A DNA stretch of 64,000 nt from NCBI GenBank assembly GCA_964036155.1, contig OZ038422.1, positions 23,583,201 through 23,647,200 on the forward strand. The letters run 5' to 3'. The stretch's first letter is position 1; each line of letters opens with the position of its first letter. Below are positions 49,666 through 62,178 of the stretch, one piece after another. The notes below the pieces were generated by a model. It did not search any database and was not told the origin of the DNA. It saw only the letters and a program-made list of their open reading frames with translations. The position numbers and the translations under genes are program-made. The DNA comes from Diploscapter coronatus (lineage: Eukaryota; Nematoda; Chromadorea; Rhabditida; Rhabditidae).

Positions 49666-51730
49666 AAGCGTAGTAATTTCGAAGAGGAATGCTAGTTCGT
49701 AACGAATTTTTGTTCAGTGTAGCCAAAATGGTCAAATTGTCATTTCACGTGGAATGTTTAACTTTGATTTATTTGTGCATTTTATATATTTTTTCAATAA
49801 TTTTGTACATTCTATTAGCACGAATAGATTCCGTGGGAGAATCTCGTTTATGAGGGATGTTATGATCAAATTGAACTCGTTCCAACCAATCTTACGATAT
49901 AGTTAGAGTTAGACGGTGAGCGGTACGACACTTTTCTCTGACCGCTGACCCAGATCACTTGAAGTTGTGCGAATGCCAAAAACAATTTTCATTCGTTCTA
50001 TTTTACTTTTCGGGATATTCTACTCGATATTTCACACCAAATTTCGCGCCCCCAATTTTCCTCGTTTCTCACTCGTCTCTCACATTGTCAGCTAACGATA
50101 CTAAATATACAAAAAAAAATAATTGCAAAAGAGAAAGCCGAAACCTTTACTAAGTGATTTACTGATACTCAACGCACTGCCACTATATCACAGTCGCTTG
50201 TCAGCTATTCGTCGGCTCGATCATCTCCCCTAGGTCTGATGCTAAATCGAATGTGGTAAACCGAGTCTTGTCAAACCTTGATTGTAATTATTCCACTTAT
50301 TTATAGAAGGCAGTCGGATATTTCTAAATTATTCTAACCGAGAAGGACAGCGAAGAAGACGATTATTATACACATCATGATTTCAAATCCATATCTTCAG
50401 TATAGAAGAAAGAAAACGATTACGATTACGATTTTACTTATCGAATTATTCTTTCTCAGATGGTCATATTATTTAGCATCATAGTTATATTGATTTTGGT
50501 TTGTTTAACGTTTTTCCCTGCGTAATTTTGTAAAATTTTGAATTTAACATACTACTTCTTACTTCAGCCATAGCAACAGTTTATAATCTTATTATTTTTA
50601 AATCGAAGAAATATTTACTTAATCATGGGTATTTTAGTTCAATAAAAGGGCAAAATGTATCCCAATCCATTTAAAATTGATTTTTTGCGAGGCTTTTGCA
50701 TGTAACAAACTAAAGCTACAGGTTTTGTGGTCACTCGACCATAACTTACCTTTCCCTTTTTCTGTAAGCTTCTACATTGGTATTTATCCAGCATCAAACA
50801 AAGCCTCCTTCTATCCCAATCCGATTCTTTTCAATGCCAAATTCCAGATAGTTTTCCAGATTCTATTCTTATACATCGATCTTGGGAAATCCACCTTGAA
50901 ATAAATCTCAGACGACTTTGCTTGTGTATGTTAATGCATGTGACTAAGGATATCCTTGTAATGTTGTTAACGATTCATTGATTATCGGGAGGCAATGCGC
51001 GCCAATGGATGAAAAGGATGTCGTCCTTTTTCTCTCCTCTTTATTCTTATCTCCTATTGTCGAGTGCTATTTCTTGTTCTATGATATCTTTATTCTCTTT
51101 ATCAGATGTAATCTCTAACCATTCCCTGCCTATTTGAAAACTGTATATCTGCCGCCAGATAAGTCTCAATCCCAATCTCGTCGAAGATTCGCCGTCTCGT
51201 CCGAAATTTCATTTGTCCATTCGATCAGTGCCATTTTTGGAACTGAAGCTTTAACATCGGCCTATGCAGCCGTTTTCGAGGACAATTTTCAATTTTTCTA
51301 TATACTTTAGCTGAAATTATATGTAAATTATGGCAGTCTATTCTGATTCTTCACAAATATTGAGAGAAATCACTAACCTTTGTTTTAGTTTTGCTATTTA
51401 AGAAAATGATACCTTCAAAACCTGGTGAATTAGTGCGTGAATAGAGGAGAGGATAGATTAATAATAGTCCTACCTTTTCATAATATCGTTTCTTAGGCAT
51501 CAATGTTGATGGTTTATAAATTATTTTATTTTATTATTTTCCTTCAACTTAGTTTCCGATTCGTAATTTTTCAATTTTTACAAGATCGAAAAGTAATTTT
51601 CGTTACACTTTTTGCATTTTATAAAATGTAGGGACAGTACAACGAGAGTTATTTGCCATTCTGATGTTTCGTGAAGCTATTTTGGTGCAATCGATGAAAT
51701 TTCCTACTTTCAGGATTGTAAAAATATACG

Positions 51731-54630
51731 ATGTTGTTAAAATTGGCGATAGGTGCACTATTGGCGATTTCAGTTTGGATTGTAGGTTGGTTGTTTTTAA
51801 AATTCATCAGCTCGCCGCTCGCAGGGTGGCAAGCGGAGATTGGATTTGCAATCGACCTGTGTGACACCTTTTTTCGGCTTTGATCCCTAAAAACCACTTT
51901 TTGCATATCACACCCTCCGGTTTTTAGTAGTTTGGCCCCGAGTCAAATTGCGTTAACTTTTGGGATTTCTATTTCCCTTTTTTGTGCATTTGAGAATTAT
52001 TTCAAATATAATACAACCTCTAACATTTTTTGCTCATCAAAACCTCTTTTCACGGGGGGTTTATTTTTGAATGCCCTACGGCATCAAAATATTATTACTT
52101 CGAATCCTAGAATATTTATTCTGAAACATATGTTTGTTTAAATTTTACAAATTTTCTCATTTTGAATTTCAGCTTACCTAAAAATTTCAGATGCCCAAAT
52201 CAGTGCGATGTTCGGAAACCCTATTCAAGCAGCGAATTGTGCCTCGTGGTCCGAATGGGGTCCTTGTGTTTGGTTGAAGGGGAAAGAAAAAAGATTAGTT
52301 GATAGAAAAATCGAACAGTTTAAATACAATCTTCTGCAATCCGAAAAAGAAAGAATGAAGGAGAAAGTATTGATCATCTAGCCTCCTTACTGAACCTAAC
52401 TTTCTTCTTAGAACTGTGTTTTCGGCAACTTATGAAATAGTATGAGAAAGAGAAAAACATTTTTCTATCTTCCTCTATCCTCTCCTAACTCTACATACTA
52501 TTTCGTCAAATTGTGAAGTTATAAATTTTTCGAATACCCGTGTTTTCGGAACGGTAAAAAACGTTTTTTTTTCAGATGGCAACGATCCTATTTCGAGCAG
52601 TTGCTGCCAGGCAGAAAAGGATGTCGCCAACACGTATTCTTCCGATTACTAAAAGATAGATGGGGCGTGGTGAGTTGAGTTTCTCTTCATAAAATGTGAA
52701 TTGCGTGTGAATTATCTTTAAGCTATCTTTCTTGTGTTTCCTAATTTAAAATTCAATAAACCACAGTTAATCATAAGATCGAGTATCAATTTTGATCGAT
52801 CACGAGGAAGAAAATTCTCTTTTATTTTCTCACCAATTCGTTCCATTTCGCATACAAAATTTCCAGATCGTTCAAAATTTTGTGGTAAATATCTTTTGTA
52901 CTTTTTGCTTTTACTCAATTATTTTGCTATTCAAAAACTTTATTATTCACTTAAAAAAATCCGGGCTTTTGCAAGTTGATCTTATCTCGAGAATGGCAGC
53001 GTTTTTCTCGAGAGACGTGTCAAATCTGTCCCTTTCCTCTTGCGATGAGAAAAATGACAAATAAGGAAAATCCAAAAGGTTTTCAACAGGCAAATCGCGT
53101 TCGTTTCTCTCGAACAAATGCGATAACGCAACCAGGCGATAGGGAAAAACTGACGCCTTTCCAATGCGATTGCATCTTATCCGAATCCGAATGTGTGTAT
53201 GACCCGGTTTCGCGAAAAAATCCTGGAAATCCAGTGTGAAATTTGTGAAAATGAACGCGAAAATTAGGAATAAGTGAAAATGGAGGATTTATAGATGATA
53301 GCTGAATGATGAGGTATTGACGAGCCTTGAACTGTTATTGAGGCTGATTTTTGACATAGTGACCTTGGATTCAATTATTATGTGAAAGTAGAGAGTAAAA
53401 CACAACTTGATCCTTCGTCGTGATTTTTGAAACACGATGAAATGAACAGCGTTATTCTAGGCCTTCAACAATTTTTACAATTACCTCCGAGAAACAACAA
53501 TTAGTGAGGAGCAATGCGGTGAATGTTCGTATCAGCAGAGCTGTGGACGACAATGCCATAGACGGTAGGTTTCAACTTTTGCCTACTATGAAAGGTTGTA
53601 TGTTCATGCAATACACCTTTTATATTTATATCTCAGCACCAGGAAGAAAACAACAAAAACACGATATTAAAAACTGATCCTTAATTTCAGAGGTGACATC
53701 ACAATAATCAATCCGTTATTCGTCGCAGAGAGAAAGTGCTATGGAATTGATCAGAATAAGGCAAATTTGCATGATCTTTTTTTTTTAAATAAAAATGGAC
53801 GATTTTTCAGGCGTGCGTCTCGAAGTTCGCCGAGAATTGCAAACTGTGGCCGAATCCGAAAATCCAACTGCCGAATGTGACGGAGAGCATGCAGGCCATC
53901 ATCGATGGACTCGATTACTTGACTTGTGTCCCGGAATACCGGTAACCTTTTTATTTCATAAGTTTCAAAATGAGAGAAGTTTGAAAATTAGACCAAGCCT
54001 GGCACTGAGCCCGCAAATACAACGGTTGTAAGCCTTACAGTCAGGATAAATGTTTCATCAAAAAGTATCAGTTTGATGGAAATTCGAGTCAATCAATCAT
54101 TTTAACAGAGTTTGAATTATCATTGAGAATTTCTAAATTTCAAATATTTGTATTCTTTTCCAAAATTTTCAATCCTCTAAATGGAAGTACTGGATCTTCT
54201 GCCAAGGAAATAGAAAATGGTTTAGCATTTCGAATTTCGAAATGGAACAAACGCATTTCTTCCGTGTTTTCCAGCACAGATGGGCAAAATCCACTACTAT
54301 TTTTGCACGTATTCGCGAAAATCCTAATGAATTGAAAAATCGTAAAACGGATACGTAACATTGTGTTTTCAGCAGCGTAGTTTTTTTTATTTGTTCTCTA
54401 GTTTGGAGGCGTAAAATTTCACGATCCGAAAATAGTAGAACCATCTTTTTCAAAGGACCCAGAAAGATCTATCTTTTCCGATATACCAAAACTCAGTAAC
54501 AATATGATGACTATTCTAATTGTGCGAATTTAGGTCGGACGGACCAGTTTGTCGATGCTGCTGCCATCCGTACACACCGAATCCCTACACTTTCGAATGT
54601 GAACTCAAACCTTATCTCAACGGAAAATAA
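51731..54630 (+). CDS. Secreted cysteine-rich protein D with TSP1-like N-terminal segment
   Basis: Exons: 51731-51785, 52191-52317, 52576-52669, 53461-53564, 53691-53760, 53811-53941, 54534-54630; 678 nt with TAA, 225 aa, all in phase. It starts with a signal peptide (MLLKLAIGALLAISVWIV) about 17 nt after a TTTCAG acceptor, then DAQIS, CASWSEWGPCVW (TSP1-like WSxWGxC), GCRQHVFFRL, AFNNFYNYL, QCGECSYQQSCG, FVAERKCYG, NCKLWPNPKI, LDYLTCVPEY and VCRCCCHPYTPNP. It is paralogous to the minus-strand gene at 36176-39118, with about 15 shared cysteines and common strings (FNYL/FNYM region, VAER, CKLWP, VCRCCC). The donor at 52318 (CA|GTTTAA) was chosen because it alone restores phase, so that junction is less certain. 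The intron 53761-53810 starts with GC. AATAAA follows near 54690. Function unknown to me. Confidence 0.8.
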
Positions 54631-55196
54631 TCTGTCTGGTTTTCGAAATTTTATTCTATTATTTTCCCTTATTTACTTAATTTATTTATAAATAAATTAT
54701 TATCTCAAGAGATTTTTTTGTTTAAATAATTCCCGCATCACTTCCATGCGAGTTTTTTCTTTCTAATTTTCTTTTGTTGAAAATTTAAAATTGTGTGAGT
54801 ATAAAATTTTTAGATTTATTAAAAAAAAAATGTCTAGTTTTAACCCTGGGCGAGTCCGTGCACTTCTCCTGACCCGCCCCCTTGTGTCTGTCTGGGCTTT
54901 TGCATGCCCCGCCCCTCGCCTCGCTCTAATTTGCCTCTCGCTCAGACTTATTCATTCGGCTGTTAGAAGCCAGGGCAAAAGCCTATGCGAAAGGCTTATT
55001 ATTGCTCGACAATTCCTCATTTTTGGTTGACCGCACGAAATGTTTTGAGTTTTGGCATACGTTCATGAAATTATCCGATTTTTTCCACGTTAATTCCCAT
55101 TGAAAAGTTGACAAATTTCGATTTTTCCTGTCGAAAAATATTTCCTCGAATAATTATGGAAATTCAGGAATTTTCACCGGAAGTTTTCCCAAAATC
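54631..55196. other. Intergenic, short
   Basis: 3'UTR of protein D with AATAAA near 54690 and the upstream region of the next gene. A splice acceptor (GAAATTCAG) ends near 55167, 30 nt before the next ATG. Confidence 0.5.
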
Positions 55197-58100
55197 ATGT
55201 CCTCCTCTGCGTCCCCGACCCAAAATGGCGACTCTATCACTCCACCTGCCACTCTGTCATCTAGTCCTACGCCCTCAGCTCAGCCTGCGCCTAAGACTCC
55301 TCAGGTTAGTAAGGAAATGTTTGTGTTGAAAGCTATCCGAAACGGTGATCGCTTGATAAAGGGACGTCTTTGATCCGAATTTTCTTGAAATTTTGAAAAA
55401 CGTTAAACTTTTCATCCCAATGTTGAGGTTGCGCATTTGATGCGTGATTCAAAGATGATAATGAAATGTTTTCATGAAACTTCTTGGTGACTCAGGTTAA
55501 TCAGAAGTTCATGAAATGCTAGCGATAAAAATTTTGCTGAAACATTCTTTAAAAGTGAGACATTTGCTCTTCACTAATGCAAACATGGATGCTTTTTGAA
55601 CCATCCAAACATTAGTCCAAGAACCTTTGATTTCATAACGCACGCACGGAGATTTTTGTTTCACAAAGCGGGTCAATTCACGGTTCAAGTGGTCAGAAGA
55701 AAACAATTTTGAGAGGTAAAGGAGGAAAAATAAGGTAGAAAAAGGAAGAGAAAGGAAAAAATCGAGCCGCAGTTGCTGTGAATTTGCCAGAAACAGAGCT
55801 AGGCACTGGGCAAAATGAAATGGCCTCCCACCAGGCCCGTTTCTACATTTTCAATGCTCTCAACCCACGGAGCACAAAAAGCAACGGAGATAACATTTTT
55901 GGAAATTGCTTTCAGCTTTCCATTCTCTTACCTGAAACTTGAAATGTGAAACATTATGGGTGGGCGAGATTTCCATATGGATTTGAAAAAATAGCGTGCA
56001 ACTTTGAAATAGAAAGATAGGAAAAGGATTCGAGAAATGATTTTGAAATCAGTTTGGCGTACTATGATGAATATAGATGACGAAACGCATGGATTCGAAA
56101 TGCTTTATTCTTTTTATGGCTGTATTTAAGCTAAATTTTCTGGAGGATAGACGCGAAGTTTACGATAAAACTGAATAGTCAATCCAAAATTCAGATCAGA
56201 CAGTTACGGTCATTTTAAAATAGAAACCGCTAAAATTTTACCTAAAACGGACCATTAAATATTAATTAAGAGTTTTACGACAACTCTAAATGAAGTACGC
56301 ATTTAAAATATCACATTTTAATAGACGATATAAAATTTTATCTGTCATCCATATCTTAGCTGATGCCTCAATTTTACTACGCAACAAAGTAGCAAAATGC
56401 TAGTGCATGTGCCTAATCAAGGAAATTCCCGAAGCTACGCTAGGTTGGCGAACGAAATTTCCGCTCACATTTCAATTTTATTTGACGTTCAGAAATTGAA
56501 ATTGCCCTGCTTTGGTCAAGCTGCCACCCGGCAGTGTCAACCAAATTAACCACATCAAACCCCCACTATTCTAGGAGCGATTTGACACATACGAACAGAA
56601 AAAGAGTGTCCCAAGCAAATTTCACTGTTTCTTACCTAATCCCATGATTAAGGATAGCATTGGAAAACCCAATGAGATACACCAAAACTCACGTTCCGTT
56701 TTTGGAAATCTATCGTGTTTCATGCAAAATTGCACATTTTGGGCCAGCCGGATGGGGGTCTGTGAAGTGTGAACTTTCAGATGGGAAAAATGAATAAATT
56801 GATTTGGAATTACCTTCGGATTAGAATTTAATTATTTACCAAAATATGCGGTAAGCTACTTTCAAAAACTATTGATTGAGCCACGATAGGTTTAGAAATC
56901 TAAAGTTATTTTACTGGTAACTTTTAAAGTCTAATAGTTGTACCGAAAGTATACCGGACATTACTCTTGACAAAATTTATATGAATCTTGCCAAATTTAG
57001 AAACCTACAAACTGTTTTAGTTCGAACTTTCGAAATCGCCATTTCATGGCCAGCCAATTTTGGCACATCGAAGCTCGAAAAACCGGGACTTGCCACCTCA
57101 AATCGCATTATTCATTCATAAATTCATGAAGATGTGATGCAGGCAGCCATAAGTGAAGGGGGGATGTCGTTTCGAAGTCCGGCTATTTTCAAGGACCGAT
57201 GAAAATTTCTCTCCAACTTTTTTATATCCCTCGAATTTTCTGACTTTGAGCTAAGCAGTTTTCCTTCTGGGACCAATATTTTTCGGCTTCCAACTCAAAT
57301 CCACTGACTCATGCAAAAGTGACTGATAGGCTAAAGTCTAGAAGGGAGAACACAATTCCAAACTATGCGAAAACGCTGGGTTTGGCTTTGAACTGAATTT
57401 AACTGTGTGAATATTTTTAGCTAAACTTGAACGAGAATTAAGCCTTGAGCAACCACTTCGCAAATATAGATAGCCCTGTGAAAACTGAAGACAAGTCTTA
57501 GGCCGCCGCTCTTCTGAATTTAGTATTTTTCATACGAATTTAGATCGTACAAAACACGAATCAAAGAAGTTTTTTTTTTTCTAAAATTTTCTTCGATATT
57601 TTAAAACATAAATATTTTGAAAATTTCAACTTCCTTAATCAAAAATTAACGAACGAAGACGATTAGTCGATTGTTTATTTTCATGCATCTCCAATGTTCA
57701 AAAAGCATTGTGTTCCCAGATGTTTTTTCTTCACCAGAAAAATAGTATCATCGTTATCGTGCTGTATTGCAAGTTTCTATTGTAACGTTTTAGATAAACT
57801 TGCTTCTGATAGCCATGATAATGCCTGGGAAAGCTTTAATATTGATGTCTTTCTGATAAGAAAATCTTTTCGCATCTATGCTATTCCAAAAGACATTCAA
57901 TGTCATTTCCTAGGTTAATTTAATGAGGTACATTTCCGAAGTTGTGCTTTGCAAAAAAACCGAGTTAGCAGCTGCCCTTAAAAGCCTAAAGGAGAATTTC
58001 CCTACGCATTGATGCAAACCCGACAAACTTTATTGGGTTTGGCTTTCAAGAGGACCCTCGAAAGGGAGATTGAACTCGAAGAAAACATATTATAGAAGTT

Positions 58101-58791
58101 TTTTTCTACTTGACATCGTCTAGCTAATTGAATTTAAATTTGAAATTATCTGTAGAAAATCGATATGTTTCAAGGTTCTGGAGGAAAATTGCAAAGATAC
58201 AGTATATCATTTTGTTCATATGTTTAACTTTATATAGTAACTTCTATAAAATACATGATTCTGACCAAATATGAACAATGAAAATCTTACGGTGCATGTC
58301 GACAATAATATGTGTGAATGTGTGAGATTGCGAAATAATGAAGTGAATTTGAGAAGCACGCCAACACAAGAGATCGACTGTTTGGAATCGATACTGCGAA
58401 AGCTTCGCCCAAGAAGGTCAATTTTTCGAAAATCCCAGCAACCCATTCGAAATACCATTTTCAGAACAATCCTACTTATCAATCCTCAATTTTCGAAGCT
58501 GCACCACAAGATGGCGCTCCACGCACACCGAAGAAAACTATCCGAATTATTGGTATGATTTTTTGTGTATTATTATTGACATTGCCCATCAATTAAAACT
58601 AGCAATTTCGAAATTCATTTGAAAATTCAGCGATTTCGAATTATTGACAAGATATTTTCATAATAAAATAAAATTTGATATTCTGTTTTGGTGAGGAGAT
58701 TTAAAAAAAAAAAAAGTTTTTTCCAGAACGCAATCCCATCACTGGAGAAGTAAAAACGCCCGCCGGTCAGCATCAACAAATCACCGTTTAA
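55197..58791 (+). CDS. Small proline/threonine-rich protein, 86 aa
   Basis: Exons: 55197-55304, 58465-58552, 58727-58791; 261 nt with TAA, in phase. Residues 1-36 are Ser/Pro/Thr-rich (MSSSASPTQNGDS, PTPSAQPAPKTPQ). The rest reads NNPTYQSSIFEAAPQDGAP, RTPKKTIRIIERNPITGEVK and TPAGQHQQITV. There is no signal peptide or membrane segment, so it is probably cytosolic or nuclear and disordered. It recalls small disordered proteins of the Jupiter/HN1 type (an SSxIF-like motif), but that is weak and I make no assignment. The 3.2-kb intron could hide further exons. Acceptor, donor and frame agree for all three exons. Confidence 0.6.
55305..58464 (+). other. Large intron of the 86-aa gene
   Basis: 3160 bp with no nested gene that I can support. 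Open stretches at 55509-55706, 57694-57918 and 58271-58482 lack splice partners and motifs. Confidence 0.45.
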
Positions 58792-60081
58792 ATTTTTGTC
58801 ATGTCAAATCTTCTGGAGTCTTCGAATTTGATGAGATTTTCTTTTTTTAACCAAACTATTTTGGTATTTCCTTGAACTTGCTGGCGTAACCTATTTTGGA
58901 AGTAAATTTTTTCTTCAATTTTTGTATTGAAAGTAACTTACTATAATTTTTCAACAAATAACGAAATTTAGAGCATGCCTAAAATAGTGTATTGATGCTC
59001 CTAATTAACTTTTGACTCATAAAATGAAGACCTAAATAGCCTGTTTCGTAAGCCTAAATTGGAAGAATTCGCCTTTTCTTCAGTAATTAATGGACAAACC
59101 TAATCCGTTGTCTGATGAAATGCTAGAATGCTACTTGTTTATTGGTTTGGTTTTGCATTGTAAATCCTGACCCGATTAGGGCGAAGGATTAGTGAACAGC
59201 TATTCAAAGCGGATCCAATTAATGTCATTAATTAAGGAAAGAATGAATAGATATATGGATGTTGCTTATGCTCATGCATTTATTGTTTCCAAGAATGGAA
59301 ACTTCATGTTTATGCAAGCCAGAAATAGATCGAAATTTTGATTCGGAAAATAGAAACCATTTTCAATTGCGATTATGCCAAATCCTATTCTGATAAATCT
59401 CAAGTGCGGATTTATATAGTTTGAAAGCTATGTAATAAAGTCATCTGATTATCTTGTGTATTCCAATACAATATTTTATACTATCGAATGATAAATGTTA
59501 TTAGATCTAAGATAATTAGTGAACACTTGTCCCAAGCCTTCTTCTTAATGCCATTAATTAATGAATTAATGCTCGAATACTCATCCTTCTGCTATTCCGG
59601 AAGCAGCTCGCGCAATCGCGCTCAAGTGCTAATTTTTTGCTATTTCCAGCTTCTCTATCCCTCTTCATCTCTAATTATATCTGTTCGTATTTTATATTAT
59701 CTTCAACTCTTTCCTTCTGTGCCTTTCCATCCTCTCATTTTCTCATTATCTCTTCGCTTTATAGGCGGCAAGACATTGCCCTTAAAGGACCCCATCGGTA
59801 ATTGAATTTGGGCAAAATGGGTCGTCGAACCCTCTCAAATAGGATCTTCCCCTCTTATGAGGGAAAAATAAAGAACCATTCCGAAGAGCATTGTTTTTCT
59901 CTGTCGAGGAAAAGGAAGTAAGCTTTATGATGAGATAGAAAATTCGTAAAAGAAATGAAGAAAGTCAGCTGCTGACTATTCTGCAATAGTTTTTGAAGTT
60001 CAGTATGCTTAAAATCATTTCTTTGGAGTTCATTGATGTTAAAACCGAGCCATTATTTCGAATTATTTATTAAAAATAGAG
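58792..60081. other. Convergent intergenic region
   Basis: Lies between the 3' ends of the 86-aa gene and the TWK channel. No coding exon recognised. A minus-strand AATAAA near 60066-60071 suits the channel transcript. Confidence 0.5.
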
Positions 60082-62178
60082 TCAATCATCTTCGTCGTCC
60101 TTCGACTTGAATTTATTCGCGATCCATCTGAAAATTACTTTTCAAAGAAGAATTACAAGACAAATTTTACTTAGTCTTGTTCTGAACTTGCTCCTGAGCC
60201 AAGTTCAGACACATCGCAAGAAGTGCCATGCCGAAGATTAGGTAAATTGACGTAATGACGAGCTTCTTCTGTGAATCCTTTTCAGCTACCGATTTTCCGG
60301 GGAATTTGTCGCCAAATCCTCAAATTCGACCATTTTCTAAAATATGAAAAAATTGGACTACCTATTGTTGAAAGCGAAATGAAGCAAAAGTAGAAGCTCT
60401 CCAGGAAGCTCCATTCCTCCCAAATCTTGAAAAGGATCATACCTGAATTTTTAAAGTAAGAAAGGAATAGGTTAAGAGTGAAATACCCGCTCCTAAATAA
60501 GCAACCATCGTAAGAATAACTAAAGATAGCGGCACGGTGATTCGCTCTAGGGTAGCCTAAAATGGGATAGATTTTTAATATCGACGTTAAATAGACCTGA
60601 GCCGTTTCCTTAACTTCCAACTGCTCCATTTCAACTCGGGCCGTCAGCAAGTCTTCGACGTCTGGCCCGCCTAAAATTTGTGCAGTTTATTATCTTCATG
60701 TGTGTGTGTCAAGAATTTTAAGATTGACCATTAGGCTTTCATCAATGTTCCATCGACTTTATTGTATGCATTTTCATAAAGCAGTGCTTCCACTTGAAAA
60801 TATGGATTGGTATTTGTCTAACCTAATCCAAACGAGTCGATCGATGAGTCCGCCTTCACTCGATGTCCCCTTGTCAATCGAGAAACTAACGAATTCGCTC
60901 TGCGGATTTTTGCGGCCTAAATATTAACAACGTTAAAGCTATTGCATTTTTACAGGAAAAATAATACCTTTCGCCTTTTATGCCACAAAATTAGTCGGAA
61001 TTTGAGTCGGATCGATTGAGCGTAGAGAAATCTGAAATTGCATTTATTTATTTTTTTTAGTTTACAAGTGTTGGAACATTTTCTAGATTATGACAGTTTG
61101 TCAGACTCTAAATATTCTAAATAAGAATTGATATTAGAATATCTACCGGAAAATTTTCGCCATCACGTCACCAATATTCGTCAAGAAAAGAAGCATCAAA
61201 GGGATTCCGATGACGGCATACAACATCGTGATAACCTTCCCGATGTTGGTCTTCGCTGAGGTGTTACCGTAGCCTAAAGTGTAAAATTTCGAGGAGAATA
61301 AATAAATTAATGTGCTGATGGTGCGAAAAATGAAAGTGATGGATGATCATGAAAATTCCCACGCTGAAGTGCATACAAACATTTTTGAGAGTCAATTTTT
61401 AGGATTAACTCATAGTCCTACCGATTGTAGTGATAATAGTCAGGGAATACATAAAAGCTCCAGGGTAAGTCCACTGTTGATTAACGTCGTATTCCTTGCC
61501 GTCAAATCCCTCTCGAATCATTTTCACCGTCACATGTTTGAATTCCATCACCTGAGAATGCCAAATAAATTTAGTATTTCGTCATCTTTCCATCGGTAAA
61601 TACTCTGCATTGGATGAAATTCTATGCCAGGACATTTTGAAACATAAATAATTACGCATGACGAATCGATTTATAAAACTCAGAAATAGTTTTCTAATAA
61701 ATGCAACTTTACACTAGAAAATGTTGAAATACAAAAACAGTCATAGATCGAAATAGTTGATAAACTTACTTCCTTGAGTACGGTAGCCTGCCACTGTTTG
61801 GCATCTAGTCGATTGACGTTGAAAGTGGCATTCCAAATTACATTTACTGCTTTTTCTCTCGCTGATTTTACCATGAATTGGGTTTGTCTTTCGTGGATTC
61901 CTTCGACTTTTTTGAAAATCACCGCGCCTAGCATTGCGTATCCGATAACCTAAATTTAGACTAATGAATATAATCGCAAATTTTGAGCCAGGGCTTTCAT
62001 GATTCCATTTTTTATGACCATGTCAGGGATAAAAATGAGTAAACTTGTTTAAAATGCCAGATTCTGAACATCTACTTACCAGTGCACAAAGACCGATATG
62101 CGAGAAAAAGAAGGCGATGATCTTCTTGACGAGATTCACAACCCGTCTGACCTTCGATCTACGATGTCTACGAGCCAT
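60082..62178 (-). CDS. Two-pore-domain potassium channel (TWK family)
   Basis: Exons in transcript order: 62178-62080, 61949-61770, 61551-61422, 61273-61147, 61031-60968, 60916-60823, 60670-60597, 60556-60487, 60442-60362, 60318-60171, 60127-60082; 1113 nt with TGA, 370 aa, all in phase. A K2P leak channel of the plasma membrane: a basic N-terminus (MARRHRRSKVRR), TM1 around residues 15-42, a first pore loop with TTIGYGN (134-140), TM2 after it (VITMLYAVIGIPLMLLFL), a cytosolic linker rich in Arg/Lys, TM3 (PLSLVILTMVAYLGAG), a second pore loop with STIGFGD (304-310), and TM4 (SIYLIFGMALLAMCLNL). Both filters are intact, so it should select K+. The extracellular cap loop contains NATFN, a likely glycosylation site. 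It ends in a short acidic tail (KSKDDEDD). The family is certain; the exact C. elegans counterpart is not, so no symbol is given. Confidence 0.92.

Larger units (their letters stand above)
47719..51730. other. Intergenic between ppm-2 and cysteine-rich protein D
   Basis: The 3'UTR of ppm-2, a small inverted-repeat element (48355-48500) and AT-rich sequence. The longest open frame is 49120-49665 (181 codons, plus strand), rich in His, Phe and Ile and without a recognised domain. A GATTAC triplet repeat lies near 50419-50440. No other gene is supported. Confidence 0.5.

Noticed and set aside
51932..52141. Open stretch with a hydrophobic start (APSQIALTFGISISLFCAF) upstream of protein D
   Set aside because: It begins with TTG, not ATG, and does not splice in phase to exon 2; the ATG at 51731 gives a proper signal peptide and an in-phase G|GT donor.
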